A stretch of 20,759 nucleotides of DNA from JAVKFF01 sp040226215 (GTDB taxonomy: Bacteria; Pseudomonadota; Alphaproteobacteria; DSM-16000; Inquilinaceae). The position numbers and the translations under genes are program-made. Positions 1 through 7,514 of the stretch are shown here, in pieces; the stretch's first letter is position 1; every line of letters begins with the position of its first letter. The DNA is taken from NCBI GenBank assembly GCA_040226215.1, contig JAVKFF010000140.1, positions 1 to 20,759 of the forward strand. Direction: 5' to 3'. The notes beneath the pieces are model-generated. The model was not told the origin of the DNA. It saw only the letters and a list, made by a program, of their open reading frames with translations, and did no database searches.

Positions 1-71
1 GCTCCGGTGATGTCGGCGGCGGGCAGGTTCCGGCGTCCGGCTATTGGCATAGAAAATACCGTGGAACAGAT

Positions 72-105
72 TTTTCAATACATTTCTAATGTGTAATACA
101 CATTA
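72..105 (+). promoter_or_regulatory. AT-rich promoter island with 19-bp palindromic operator candidate
   Basis: Bases 87-105 read TAATGTGTAATACACATTA, a perfect palindrome of two 9-bp arms around one central A. It lies in a markedly AT-rich stretch (about 41-135) inside otherwise GC-rich DNA. A possible sigma70-type promoter overlaps it: TTTTCA at 72-77 and TAATAC at 94-99 with a 16-bp spacer, so a protein bound to the palindrome would cover the -10 box. The first plausible gene start downstream is at 206. The palindrome is seen directly; its role as a repressor site for the DUF3052-like gene is inference, and I cannot assign it to a regulator family. Confidence 0.5.
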
Positions 106-205
106 TTCACATGTTCATTATGTTATTAACCTTGGTATTGCTCCTGGCGTGTGGCTGCGGCAGGAGAGAGGGCAGGGACATCGTGGGAGAGGGAGGAGAG
201 CCGGC

Positions 206-652
206 ATGTCCGCCGCTCACGGCTATTCGGGGACGCCCCTGCCGCGCAAGCTGGGGCTGAAGGACGGGCAGGCGGTGGCCTTCATCGGCCTGCCGGCGGA
301 GCTCGGCCACCTCGCCGACGCGGCGAGCTTTCAGGAGGTCGCGCATTATCCGGACGCCGGCGCGGTGCCGGCGGGGCGCAGGCGCTACGATCTCGCCCAT
401 CTCTTCGTCACCCGCCGGCGGGACCTGGAGCGGGGGCTGGAGGCGTTGGGCCCGGCGATCCGGCCCGATGGCGCGATCTGGGTGTCCTGGCCGAAACGGG
501 CGTCCAAGATGCCGACCGACATCACCGAGGACACCATCCGCGAAGTCTGCCTGCCGCGCGGCCTGGTCGACGTGAAGGTCTGCGCCGTCGACGCCGTCTG
601 GTCCGGCCTCAAGCTGGTCTGGCGCAAGGAGTTGCGGGCCGCGCTCGGCTAG
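206..652 (+). CDS. DUF3052-family protein
   Basis: This encodes a 148-residue, probably cytosolic protein of unknown function. It matches my recollection of the DUF3052 family along its length: the N-terminal YSGTPLPRKLG block (residues 7-17), a central LFVTRRRDLERGLEAL segment (66-81), PDGAIWVSWPK (87-97), DITEDTIRE (105-113), and a C-terminal block with VCAVD and WSGLKLV (125-138). The reading frame is open further upstream to 89, but that part is AT-rich promoter-like DNA. The ATG at 206 has a strong ribosome site (GGGAGGAGAG, 191-200) and places the family's usual N-terminus at the start. Its stop overlaps that of the convergent GNAT gene. A shorter, more divergent relative sits at 19871-20311. 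Family assignment is fairly sure; no biochemical role is known to me. Confidence 0.85.
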   Translation: MSAAHGYSGTPLPRKLGLKDGQAVAFIGLPAELGHLADAASFQEVAHYPDAGAVPAGRRRYDLAHLFVTRRRDLERGLEALGPAIRPDGAIWVSWPKRASKMPTDITEDTIREVCLPRGLVDVKVCAVDAVWSGLKLVWRKELRAALG

Positions 653-1215
653 ACCAGCGGCAGCCGCATCACGTGCCGGCGGTGGCCGGCGCGGCCGGTC
701 TCGTGGAAGCCGGCGCGCGCGAAGACGTCCACGAAGCCCATGAAGCGGTACGAAGGCGCGTCGCGGTCGACCGGGTAAGCCTCGATGGCGGCGGCGCCCC
801 GGCGGCGCGCCTCGGCGATGGCGCCCTCCAGCATCGCCGTCATCAGGCCCTGGCCGCGCCGGTCGCGGCGGATGAAGAAGCAGGCGATGGCCCAGACGGC
901 GCCGGCGGCCGCGTCGCGCTCCGGCGGCCCGCCGAGCCGCCGATAGCTCGCCTTCGGCGCGATCGAGCACCAGGCGACGGGCACGCCCTGGGCATAGCCG
1001 AGCACGCCGACCGGCTCGCCGCGCCCGATCTGGCTGGCGAGCGCCGCCTTCAGGGCCTGTTTGCGGGTCGTCCCGCGCAGCGCGCCCACGCCCGGCGGCT
1101 TGCGCCGCCAGGCCATGCACCAGCAGTGGTGCGGACCGCCCCTCGCCTCGAAGAAAGTTTCAAGGTCGGGCCAGCGCGCCCGGTCGACCGGATGGATCTC
1201 GATGGCGGCGGACAT
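649..1215 (-). CDS. GNAT-family N-acetyltransferase
   Basis: This encodes a 188-residue acetyltransferase of the GNAT superfamily, which transfers an acetyl group from acetyl-CoA to an amine; the substrate is not readable from sequence. The acetyl-CoA pyrophosphate loop is R-R-G-Q-G-L (residues 119-124), preceded by the strand ACFFIRRD and followed by the helix ending EARRRGAAAIEAYPVD. The C-terminal MGFVDVFARAGFHETGR matches the usual last strand-turn of the fold. The N-terminus carries HHCWCMAW (29-36), seen in a subgroup of these enzymes. The ATG at 1215 was chosen over upstream in-frame starts because the protein then begins just before the fold; its ribosome site is weak. It lies 61 bp behind the phosphodiesterase gene on the same strand and may share its transcript. 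Its stop codon overlaps that of the DUF3052 gene within CTAG. Confidence 0.85.
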   Translation of the reverse strand: MSAAIEIHPVDRARWPDLETFFEARGGPHHCWCMAWRRKPPGVGALRGTTRKQALKAALASQIGRGEPVGVLGYAQGVPVAWCSIAPKASYRRLGGPPERDAAAGAVWAIACFFIRRDRRGQGLMTAMLEGAIAEARRRGAAAIEAYPVDRDAPSYRFMGFVDVFARAGFHETGRAGHRRHVMRLPLV

Positions 1216-1276
1216 GACGCCGCCAGTGTGGCCTGAAGCAGTCGCCGGCGCCAACCGTCGCGGTCGCGGACGGGCC

Positions 1277-2251
1277 TCAGCGGCCCAGCGCCGGGCCGAC
1301 GACGTCGATGCGGTCGGTGGACAGACCGCCGGTATAGCCCTCCGGCAGCAGGGCGAGGTCGTCGGTGTCGTTGAGGCCACGGGTGAACGCGCCCTCCAGC
1401 GGCGCCACGACGAAGACCCGGGCGCCGACCCGGTCCATGCGGTCGAGGAAGAGGTCGGGCCAGCCCCACAGCCAGTCGGCGTCGTCGACCGGAACCAGCA
1501 GCAGCCGGCCCTGGCAGCTCGACGGCACGATGCCGGTCCAGCCCTGGATCATGTAGTCGACAAGGCAGGCGCGGATCGTCTCGCGCGAGCCGGTCACGAG
1601 GCCGGGCAGGCGGGCCTCGATCTCGGCCACCGGACGCGCGCCGCCCAGCACCATCAGGCTGTCGCGCCGCGCCGCCGGCAGCTCCGCCAGCAGCCCGGCC
1701 AGCAGCACGCCCTCCGCCGGGTCGTCGCTCTTCACGTTGATCACGAAGGGCAGGTCGGGAAAGGTGGCGAGCGCCTCCTCGAGCGTCGGCATCAGGCCTC
1801 GGCCCTGGCGGCGAAAGGGAAAGCTGGCGCCGTCGTCGGCGGTGTATCCGTGGCCGATGTCGAGCGCGCGCAGATCCGCCAGCGTCCGCTCGCGGGTGAC
1901 GCCGCTCGCCTCGGTGCGGCAGTCGAGAGTCCAGTCGTGGAACAGCACGAAGGCGCCGTCCGCGGTCGGCTGCACGTCGATCTCGACGATGTCGGCGCCG
2001 GCATCGGCGGCGGCGGCGATCGAGGGCAGCGTGTTCTCCAGGAAGCCGTGCACCGGGGGCAGCATGCGCGCTGCGGTGCAGGTCTCGCCGGTGAGGCCAG
2101 CGCGCTCGAAGTCCTGGGCCATGCCGCGATGGGCCAGCAGCACCGGCTCGGCCTCCCGCGCGGCGCGCAGCCAGTTGGCGTTGTTGGCCACGGCGAAGAC
2201 GATGAAGGCGCCCAGAACGGCCGCGACCATCAGCAGCAGGCGACGAAGCAT
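1277..2251 (-). CDS. Membrane-anchored glycerophosphodiester phosphodiesterase
   Basis: This encodes a 324-residue GDPD-family enzyme, predicted to hydrolyse glycerophosphodiesters from phospholipid turnover to glycerol-3-phosphate and an alcohol. Residues 5-22 form one hydrophobic helix, so the catalytic domain is probably periplasmic and anchored. Family motifs appear in order: AHRG (40-43), ENTLPS (72-77), GADIVEIDV (85-93, with E90 and D92 as metal ligands), T-x-DG (96-99) and HDW (105-107). A roughly 25-residue insertion between HRG and ENT contains GETCTA and PPVHG. This, together with the DCRTE segment (110-114), marks a known GDPD subgroup with two conserved cysteines (C58, C111). The ATG at 2251 puts the membrane helix at the N-terminus; upstream in-frame sequence is low-complexity and unlikely to be translated. 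Divergent from ctaA. Substrate preference is unknown. Confidence 0.88.
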   Translation of the reverse strand: MLRRLLLMVAAVLGAFIVFAVANNANWLRAAREAEPVLLAHRGMAQDFERAGLTGETCTAARMLPPVHGFLENTLPSIAAAADAGADIVEIDVQPTADGAFVLFHDWTLDCRTEASGVTRERTLADLRALDIGHGYTADDGASFPFRRQGRGLMPTLEEALATFPDLPFVINVKSDDPAEGVLLAGLLAELPAARRDSLMVLGGARPVAEIEARLPGLVTGSRETIRACLVDYMIQGWTGIVPSSCQGRLLLVPVDDADWLWGWPDLFLDRMDRVGARVFVVAPLEGAFTRGLNDTDDLALLPEGYTGGLSTDRIDVVGPALGR

Positions 2252-2404
2252 GAACCCATCCCATATACGGTTGCGGCCGGCGCCGACGCCGACCGGACAC
2301 CGACACTTCGCACGCGCCATCGGGCATGGATGCGGTGAGCGCGTGTCCTCCCGGCGGCGGACGCGCCCGGCCCCGGCCTCGCGGGTGGCTTGCGCCGGGT
2401 TCAT

Positions 2405-2433
2405 TTGACGTGAGCGCGGCGCCGGCGCATAAG
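2405..2433 (+). promoter_or_regulatory. Sigma70-type promoter for ctaA
   Basis: TTGACG at 2405-2410 and CATAAG at 2428-2433 are separated by 17 bp, giving 5/6 and 4/6 matches to the consensus boxes. Transcription would start near 2440, about 30 bases before the ctaA start at 2472. Seen by eye only. Confidence 0.5.
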
Positions 2434-2471
2434 CCGGTCGCGCTTTTCCCAGCGCCCTGTCCGACCCGCCG

Positions 2472-3587
2472 ATGGATCACGCCCACATGGCCCTCACGCT
2501 CTCCCTGCCCGCCACCAAGGACGCCGCCCGCGCCGGCGAGCGGGCGGCCCGGCGGGTCGCCGCCTGGCTCTGGATCTGTGCCTTCATGGTCTTCGCCATG
2601 GCGGTCATCGGCGCCGTCACGCGGCTGACCGAGAGCGGGTTGTCGATGGTGGAGTGGCGGCCGCTGATCGGCTGGCTGCCGCCGACCAGCGAGGCGGAGT
2701 GGACAAGGGTGTTCGAGCTCTATCGCCAGACCCCCGAATACCGCTTCCTCAATGCCGGGATGAGCCTGGAGGCCTTCAAGGAGATATTCTTCTGGGAGTG
2801 GCTGCACCGGCTCTGGGGCCGGGCGATCGGCCTGGTCTTCGCCCTGCCGCTTCTCGCCTTCTGGGCACTCGGCACGCTGGGGCGTATCCGCCACGTCCCC
2901 CGGCTCGGCTGGAAGCTCTTGGCCCTGCTGGCGCTGGGCGGCCTGCAGGGTGTCATGGGCTGGGTGATGGTGCAGTCGGGCCTGGTGGACCGGCCTTCGG
3001 TCTCCCACTACCGCCTGGCCGCCCATCTCGGCCTCGCCTTCGTGATCTTCGGCGTGCTCGTCTGGATGGCGCTCAGCGTCGGCCGTGTCGAGGCCACGCC
3101 GCAGCCACGCACCATCCGCCCAGTGCGCCGGCATGCCTGGGCGACGCTCGCCGTTCTCTTCCTCACCGTGATCTGGGGCGCCTTCGTGGCCGGGCTGGAC
3201 GCCGGCCTCGCCTACAACACCTGGCCGCTGATGAACGGCACGCTGCTGCCGGCAGAGGCCTGGAGCATCGAGCCGGTGTGGCTGAACCCGGTGCAGAACA
3301 CGGCGCTGGTGCAGTTCATCCATCGCTGGATCGCCATCGTCGCCGCCCTGGCGGTGCTGGCGCTGAGCTGGCGGGCCCTGGCGGCGGGGGTGGAGGGCGC
3401 GGCGCGGGTGCTGGCCGTGCTGGCCGGCATCGCCGTCCTGGCGCAGGTGCTGCTGGGCATCGTCACGCTGCTCGCCATGGTGCCGATCGCCGTGGCGACG
3501 CTGCACCAGGCCGGGGCGCTGACCGTGTTCGGCCTGGTGGTGGCCTTCCTTGCCGAAAGCCGGCGGATCAGCAACCGCCCCATCTGA
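2472..3587 (+). CDS. ctaA: Heme A synthase (CtaA/Cox15 family)
   Basis: This encodes a 371-residue multi-pass inner-membrane protein that oxidises the C8 methyl of heme O to the formyl group of heme A, the cofactor of aa3-type cytochrome c oxidase. Two pseudo-repeated four-helix halves are visible. The first has GAVTRLTESGLSMVEWRP (47-64) and heme-ligand histidine H112 in EWLHRLWGR, plus H179 and H185 in VSHYRLAAHLG. The second has GLDAGLAYNTWPLMNG (241-256), H284 in FIHRW and H345 in TLHQAG. All expected histidines are present and the length fits the alphaproteobacterial/mitochondrial Cox15-like type. The ribosome site before 2472 is weak; ATG at 2487 is an alternative start. No oxidase subunit genes or ctaB lie nearby. 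A 14-bp tandem repeat begins at its stop codon. Confidence 0.95.
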   Translation: MDHAHMALTLSLPATKDAARAGERAARRVAAWLWICAFMVFAMAVIGAVTRLTESGLSMVEWRPLIGWLPPTSEAEWTRVFELYRQTPEYRFLNAGMSLEAFKEIFFWEWLHRLWGRAIGLVFALPLLAFWALGTLGRIRHVPRLGWKLLALLALGGLQGVMGWVMVQSGLVDRPSVSHYRLAAHLGLAFVIFGVLVWMALSVGRVEATPQPRTIRPVRRHAWATLAVLFLTVIWGAFVAGLDAGLAYNTWPLMNGTLLPAEAWSIEPVWLNPVQNTALVQFIHRWIAIVAALAVLALSWRALAAGVEGAARVLAVLAGIAVLAQVLLGIVTLLAMVPIAVATLHQAGALTVFGLVVAFLAESRRISNRPI

Positions 3588-3616
3588 GCCGACCCGGCTG
3601 AGCCGGCCCGGCTGAG
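3585..3616 (+). repeat. 14-bp tandem repeat starting at the ctaA stop codon
   Basis: TGAGCCGACCCGGC (3585-3598) is followed by TGAGCCGGCCCGGC (3599-3612) and a partial third unit TGAG. The first TGA is the ctaA stop. Probably local slippage; no function is evident. Confidence 0.7.
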
Positions 3617-3643
3617 AGGGCGCGCGTCCCCGTTTGGGGGCGG

Positions 3644-3656
3644 GTGGTCATACCAC
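3644..3656. promoter_or_regulatory. GntR/FadR-type operator candidate
   Basis: GTGGTCATACCAC is a perfect palindrome of 5-bp arms around CAT. It contains TGG-N5-CCA (3645-3655), the half-site arrangement known for FadR-subfamily GntR regulators. It sits about 257 bases before the opp binding-protein gene and just upstream of a candidate promoter. The motif is seen; the regulator is inferred, and no GntR gene is in the window. Confidence 0.35.
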
Positions 3657-3732
3657 TGGAGTGATTCGCGACAGGCGAGAAACTTTCTTTCCTGATGTCG
3701 TTCGACAACGCCGCGCCCTTTCGCGGAAAAGC

Positions 3733-3761
3733 GTTGCGCGGCGGTCGCAACAGCGTAGGCT
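3733..3761 (+). promoter_or_regulatory. Candidate opp promoter overlapped by inverted repeat
   Basis: TTGCGC (3734-3739) and TAGGCT (3756-3761) are 16 bp apart and could form a weak promoter. GTTGCG (3733-3738) and CGCAAC (3746-3751) form a perfect 6-bp inverted repeat around a 7-base loop, overlapping the -35 box. Both boxes are poor matches, so this is a weak call. Confidence 0.25.
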
Positions 3762-3912
3762 AGCGCGCATTGCCGCACGGCCCGCTGAGGAGAATTTCTC
3801 CGCCGCAGGGGACGCGCGGCGAACAGGGAAGGGCGGGACATGAAGATCCACGCCCGGCGGTCGGCGACATACGCGCGGACCGCGTCAATCAACAACGCGA
3901 AAGAGGCTTCGC

Positions 3913-5496
3913 ATGCACATTCGCAAACTAGTCATGGGCGGCGCGCTCGCATTCGCGCTGGCGGGTGGGATGTCCGCCGCGGCGCTGGCGCAATCGGTCA
4001 TCCATATCGGCAATTCGGGCGAGCCCGACTCGCTCGATCCGCATTTCGCCTCCGGCACCTGGGAAAACCGCATCATCGGCGACATGATCGTCGGCCTGAT
4101 GACCGAGGCGGCGGACGGCTCGGTGATCCCGGGCGCGGCGGAGAGCTACGACGTCTCCGATGACGGCCTGGTCTATACCTTCCACCTGCGCGAGGGCGCG
4201 GTGTGGTCGGATGGCGAGCCGGTGACGGCGGACGATTTCGTCTTCTCGCTGCGCCGCATCCTGGCGCCGGAGACTGCGGCCCAGTACGCCTTCCTGCTCT
4301 ATCCCATCCAGGGTGGGGAGGCGATCAACGCCGGCGAGGCCGATCCGGAGACGCTGGGCGCCGCCGCGATCGACGACATGACGCTGGAGATCACGCTGGA
4401 GGCGCCGACGCCGTATTTCGTCGAGCTGACCACGCACTACACCGCCTGGCCGGTGCCGCAGCACGTCGTCGAGGAGCACGGCAACGACTGGATCCGGCCG
4501 GAGAACATCGTCGTCAACGGCCCCTACGTGCTGGAGGAGTGGATCCCGCAGACCCACGTCCACCTGGTGCGCAACGAGATGTTCTGGGACAACGACAACG
4601 TCGCCATCGACGAGGTCTTCTTCTATCCGACCGAGGACCGCTCGGCGGCCCTGCGCCGGTTCCGCGCGGGCGAACTGGACATCAACACCGACTTCCCGTC
4701 GGAGCAGATCTCCTTCCTCGAGGAGGAACTGCCGGACAGCTACCGCATCGCGCCCTATCTCGGCATCTACTACTACCCGATCAACTCCAACGACCCGGCG
4801 CTGGCCGACCAGCGGGTGCGTGCCGCCCTGTCGCTGGCGCTGAACCGCGAGGCGATCACCGACCAGGTGCTGCAGACCGGCGAGATCCCGGCGACCTCCT
4901 TCGTGCCGCCGATGCCGGGCTACGAGCCGGCGACCGCGCCCTATGCCGGCCTGTCCTATGAGGAGGCCGTGGCCGAAGCGCAGGGACTGATGCAGGAGGC
5001 CGGCTTCGGCCCCGACAACAGGCTGTCGCTGGTGCTGCGCTACAACACCTCGGAGAACCATCGCCGGGTGGCCGTGGCCGCGGCGGCGATGTGGCAGGAG
5101 ATCTATATCGACGTCGAGCTGTTCAACACCGACGTCGCGGTGCACTACAACGACCTCGAGGCCAACGACTTCCAGGTCGCCCGTGCCGGCTGGATCGCCG
5201 ACTATCCGGACCCGCAGAACTTCCTGACCCTGCTGGAGACCTCCTCGGGCAGCTTCAACTACGGCCGCTGGTCGAAGGAGGAGTTCGACGCGCTGATGGA
5301 CGAGGCCGCGGTGACCAACGACATGGAGTCCCGCGCCGACATCCTGCAGCAGGCCGAGCAGATCGCGCTCGACGATGCGGCGACGATCCCGATCTACTAC
5401 TACGTCTCCAAGAACCTGGTGGCGCCCTATGTCGAGAACTTCATCGACAACGCCAAGGACATCCACCGCACCCGGTGGCTGTCGCTGAACAGGTAG
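3913..5496 (+). CDS. oppA: Peptide ABC transporter, periplasmic substrate-binding protein (OppA-like)
   Basis: This encodes a 527-residue family-5 solute-binding protein that captures oligopeptides in the periplasm and delivers them to the OppBC permease. A Sec signal peptide is clear: basic MHIRK, hydrophobic core to residue 21, and an ALA cleavage site at 24-26. No lipobox cysteine is present, so the mature protein is free in the periplasm. Family blocks include GEPDSLDPH (36-44), the LVYTFHLREGAVWSDGEPVTADDFVFS block starting at residue 86, and a C-terminal DYPDPQNFL segment. These resemble OppA/MppA more than the dipeptide-specific DppA. The ATG at 3913 follows AAAGAGG with good spacing. 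It leads a five-gene operon and is separated from oppB by 167 bases containing a strong hairpin, consistent with excess binding protein. Exact peptide preference cannot be read from sequence. Confidence 0.92.
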   Translation: MHIRKLVMGGALAFALAGGMSAAALAQSVIHIGNSGEPDSLDPHFASGTWENRIIGDMIVGLMTEAADGSVIPGAAESYDVSDDGLVYTFHLREGAVWSDGEPVTADDFVFSLRRILAPETAAQYAFLLYPIQGGEAINAGEADPETLGAAAIDDMTLEITLEAPTPYFVELTTHYTAWPVPQHVVEEHGNDWIRPENIVVNGPYVLEEWIPQTHVHLVRNEMFWDNDNVAIDEVFFYPTEDRSAALRRFRAGELDINTDFPSEQISFLEEELPDSYRIAPYLGIYYYPINSNDPALADQRVRAALSLALNREAITDQVLQTGEIPATSFVPPMPGYEPATAPYAGLSYEEAVAEAQGLMQEAGFGPDNRLSLVLRYNTSENHRRVAVAAAAMWQEIYIDVELFNTDVAVHYNDLEANDFQVARAGWIADYPDPQNFLTLLETSSGSFNYGRWSKEEFDALMDEAAVTNDMESRADILQQAEQIALDDAATIPIYYYVSKNLVAPYVENFIDNAKDIHRTRWLSLNR

Positions 5497-5513
5497 AACC
5501 CGTCCGACGGTGA

Positions 5514-5545
5514 CGGGGGCGGCGGTCGCGTGAGCGCCGCCCCCG
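5514..5545 (+). terminator. Intercistronic hairpin between oppA and oppB (attenuator or RNA stabiliser)
   Basis: Bases 5514-5524 pair perfectly with 5535-5545 (11 bp, almost all G-C) around a 10-base loop, starting 17 bases after the oppA stop. Only a short TTT follows (5550-5552), so partial readthrough is likely. In binding-protein operons such hairpins are known to protect the upstream message and limit downstream expression. The structure is seen; the function is inferred from that precedent. Confidence 0.7.
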
Positions 5546-5622
5546 CGCCGTTTCGTCCGACCATGGACAGCCGGTCGGCCGGCCCGGGAGAGGGGCTGGC
5601 GGCCGCGCCGGTCGACTCCTCG

Positions 5623-5652
5623 GCCGGGTTGCGCCGGGTTTGGGCCGGGTTT
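5623..5652 (+). repeat. Three GCCGGGTT repeats before oppB
   Basis: GCCGGGTT occurs at 5623-5630, 5633-5640 and 5644-5651, a near-tandem array with a 10-11 bp period. It lies just upstream of the oppB ribosome site. An in-frame TTG at 5640 inside it could extend OppB by eight residues but is unlikely to be used. Confidence 0.6.
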
Positions 5653-5663
5653 GGGTGGATCTC

Positions 5664-6587
5664 ATGCTGAGCTACACGATCAGGCGGTTGATCGTCGCCA
5701 TCCCGACCATGCTGGTGATCATCTCGATCGCCTTCTTCATGATGCGGGTGGCGCCGGGCGGGCCGTTCGACCAGGAGCGCGCGCTGCCGCCCGCGGTCGA
5801 GGCCAATATCGCCGCGCGCTACAATCTCGACCGTACCCTGCCGGAACAATATCTGATCTATCTCGGCAATGTGCTGCAGGGCGATTTCGGACCGTCGCTG
5901 CGCAACCGTGATTTTTCGGTCAACGAGCTGATCGCCGCCGGCTTCCCGGCCTCCATCCGGGTCGGCCTGAGCGCGCTGATCCTGGCCGCCGTGATCGGCG
6001 TGACGCTGGGCACGCTGGCGGCGCTCCGGCAGAACACGCGCACCGACTACGCGGTGATGGCAACCGCGATGACCGGCATCGCCGTGCCGAATTTCGTCAT
6101 GGCGCCGATCCTCACCCTGATCTTCGGCATCTGGCTGAACCTGCTGCCCGTCGGCGGCTGGGGCGGCGGCTCGATCGAGAATCTGATCCTGCCGATCGTC
6201 GCGCTCGGCCTGCCGCAGCTCGCCATCTTCGCCCGGCTGACCCGCGGCTCGATGATCGAGGTGCTGCGCTCCAACTACATCCGCACCGCCCGGGCCAAGG
6301 GCCTGCCGGAGCGCGTGACCGTGATGCGCCACGCGCTGAAGGGCGCGCTCTTACCCGTGGTCTCCTATATCGGACCGGCGACGGCGGCGCTGATCACCGG
6401 CTCGGTGGTGATCGAGCAGATCTTCGAGATCCCCGGCATCGGCCGCTATTTCGTGCAGGGCGCGCTGAACCGCGACTACACGCTGGTGATGGCCACCGTC
6501 ATCCTCTACGGCGGACTGATCATCCTCTTCAACCTGGCGGTCGACCTGGTCTACAGCCTGCTCGACCCCAAGGTCCGCTACAGCTAG
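5664..6587 (+). CDS. oppB: Peptide ABC transporter permease OppB
   Basis: This encodes a 307-residue inner-membrane permease, close to the roughly 306 residues typical of OppB. It begins MLSYTIRRLIVAIPTMLVII, the characteristic first membrane helix after a short basic start, followed by the conserved RVAPGGPF and NLD segments of the periplasmic loop. The EAA loop that docks on the ATPases is visible around residues 200-225 (IRTARAKGLPE, then VMRHALKGALLPV). The C-terminal RDYTLVMATVILYGGLIILFNLAVDLVYSLLDPKVRY is the typical OppB/DppB ending. ATG at 5664 was chosen because GGTGGA lies just upstream and the family start fits; the upstream TTG at 5640 lies in a repeat. Pairs with OppC to form the channel. 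Confidence 0.95.
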   Translation: MLSYTIRRLIVAIPTMLVIISIAFFMMRVAPGGPFDQERALPPAVEANIAARYNLDRTLPEQYLIYLGNVLQGDFGPSLRNRDFSVNELIAAGFPASIRVGLSALILAAVIGVTLGTLAALRQNTRTDYAVMATAMTGIAVPNFVMAPILTLIFGIWLNLLPVGGWGGGSIENLILPIVALGLPQLAIFARLTRGSMIEVLRSNYIRTARAKGLPERVTVMRHALKGALLPVVSYIGPATAALITGSVVIEQIFEIPGIGRYFVQGALNRDYTLVMATVILYGGLIILFNLAVDLVYSLLDPKVRYS

Positions 6588-6603
6588 GGGAGATAGGGAA
6601 GCC

Positions 6604-7500
6604 ATGTCCGACATCCCCGAGGGCAAGCATCTGGCCGAGGCCGGCGCGGTCAAGGGCCGCAGCCTGTGGAACGACGCCTGGTACCGGCTGATGCGCAACA
6701 AGGCGGCGGTCGGGGCGATGATCGTGCTGGCGGCGATCACCGTGTTCTGCGTCGTCGGACCGTATCTCACGCCGCACGAGCTGGGCGACATCGACTGGGG
6801 CATGATTTCCCACCCGCCGACCTGGGAAGGCTTCTACATCTTCGGCACCGACGGCAATGGCCGCGACCTGCTGACCAGGGTGATGCATGGCGGCCAGGTG
6901 TCGCTCATGGTCGGTGTGGTGGCGACCATGGTGGCGCTGGTGATCGGCGTCGCCTATGGCGCCACCGCCGGCTTTTTCGGCGGCCGGGTGGACACGGTGA
7001 TGATGCGGGTGGTCGACGTCCTCTACTCGATCCCCTTCATGTTCTTCGTGATCATGCTGATCGTGGTCTTCGGCCGGAACTTCATCCTGATCTTCGTGGC
7101 CATCGGCGCGGTGGAGTGGCTGGACATGGCGCGCATCGTGCGCGGCCAGACCCTGTCGGTCCGGCGGCGCGAGTTCATCGAGGCGGCGCATGCCGCCGGC
7201 GTCTCCAACTTCGCCATCATCCGCCGCCACATCATCCCCAACACGCTGGGCCCGGTGATCGTCTTCATGACCCTGACCGTGCCCAAGGTGATCCTGCTGG
7301 AGAGCTTCCTGTCCTTCCTCGGCCTCGGCACGCAGGAGCCGAACACCAGCTGGGGCGTGCTGATCTCCAACGGCGCCGGAAACATGGAATCGAGTCCCTG
7401 GATGCTGATTTTCCCGGCCATCTTCCTGGCCGCCACCCTCTACTGCCTCAACTTCATCGGGGACGGCCTGCGCGACGCGCTGGACCCGAAGGACCGCTGA
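6604..7500 (+). CDS. oppC: Peptide ABC transporter permease OppC
   Basis: This encodes a 298-residue inner-membrane permease, partner of OppB. It has the OppC-specific N-terminal segment ending SLWNDAWYRLMRNKAAVGAMIV (first helix), a periplasmic segment containing FGTDGNGRDLLTRVMHGG, and the transporter core with VVDVLYSIPFMFFVI. The EAA loop is near residues 190-213 (EFIEAAHAAGVSN, then IIRRHIIPN). It ends GDGLRDALDPKDR, the standard OppC/DppC C-terminus. The ATG follows AGGGAAGCC, with 16 bases between genes, so it is cotranscribed with oppB. No oddities seen. Confidence 0.95.
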   Translation: MSDIPEGKHLAEAGAVKGRSLWNDAWYRLMRNKAAVGAMIVLAAITVFCVVGPYLTPHELGDIDWGMISHPPTWEGFYIFGTDGNGRDLLTRVMHGGQVSLMVGVVATMVALVIGVAYGATAGFFGGRVDTVMMRVVDVLYSIPFMFFVIMLIVVFGRNFILIFVAIGAVEWLDMARIVRGQTLSVRRREFIEAAHAAGVSNFAIIRRHIIPNTLGPVIVFMTLTVPKVILLESFLSFLGLGTQEPNTSWGVLISNGAGNMESSPWMLIFPAIFLAATLYCLNFIGDGLRDALDPKDR

Positions 7501-7514
7501 GGCCGGCATTGACG

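Larger units (their letters stand above)
3588..3912 (+). other. Intergenic leader region between ctaA and the opp operon
   Basis: This 325-base gap holds no convincing gene; the short open frames here lack ribosome sites and family resemblance. It contains the tail of the 14-bp tandem repeat, a GntR/FadR-like palindrome (3644-3656), a candidate promoter with an overlapping inverted repeat (3733-3761), and the AAAGAGG ribosome site at 3901-3907 for the substrate-binding protein. It is the likely control region of the opp operon. Confidence 0.6.

Noticed and set aside
1050..3506. 818-codon leftward open frame over the phosphodiesterase and ctaA genes
   Set aside because: It is antisense to ctaA and out of frame with the phosphodiesterase, with composition typical of GC-rich shadow frames.
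6666..7514. N-terminal extension of OppD over the oppC gene
   Set aside because: The extension overlaps oppC in another frame and is low-complexity; ATG at 7515 gives the normal OppD length and start.
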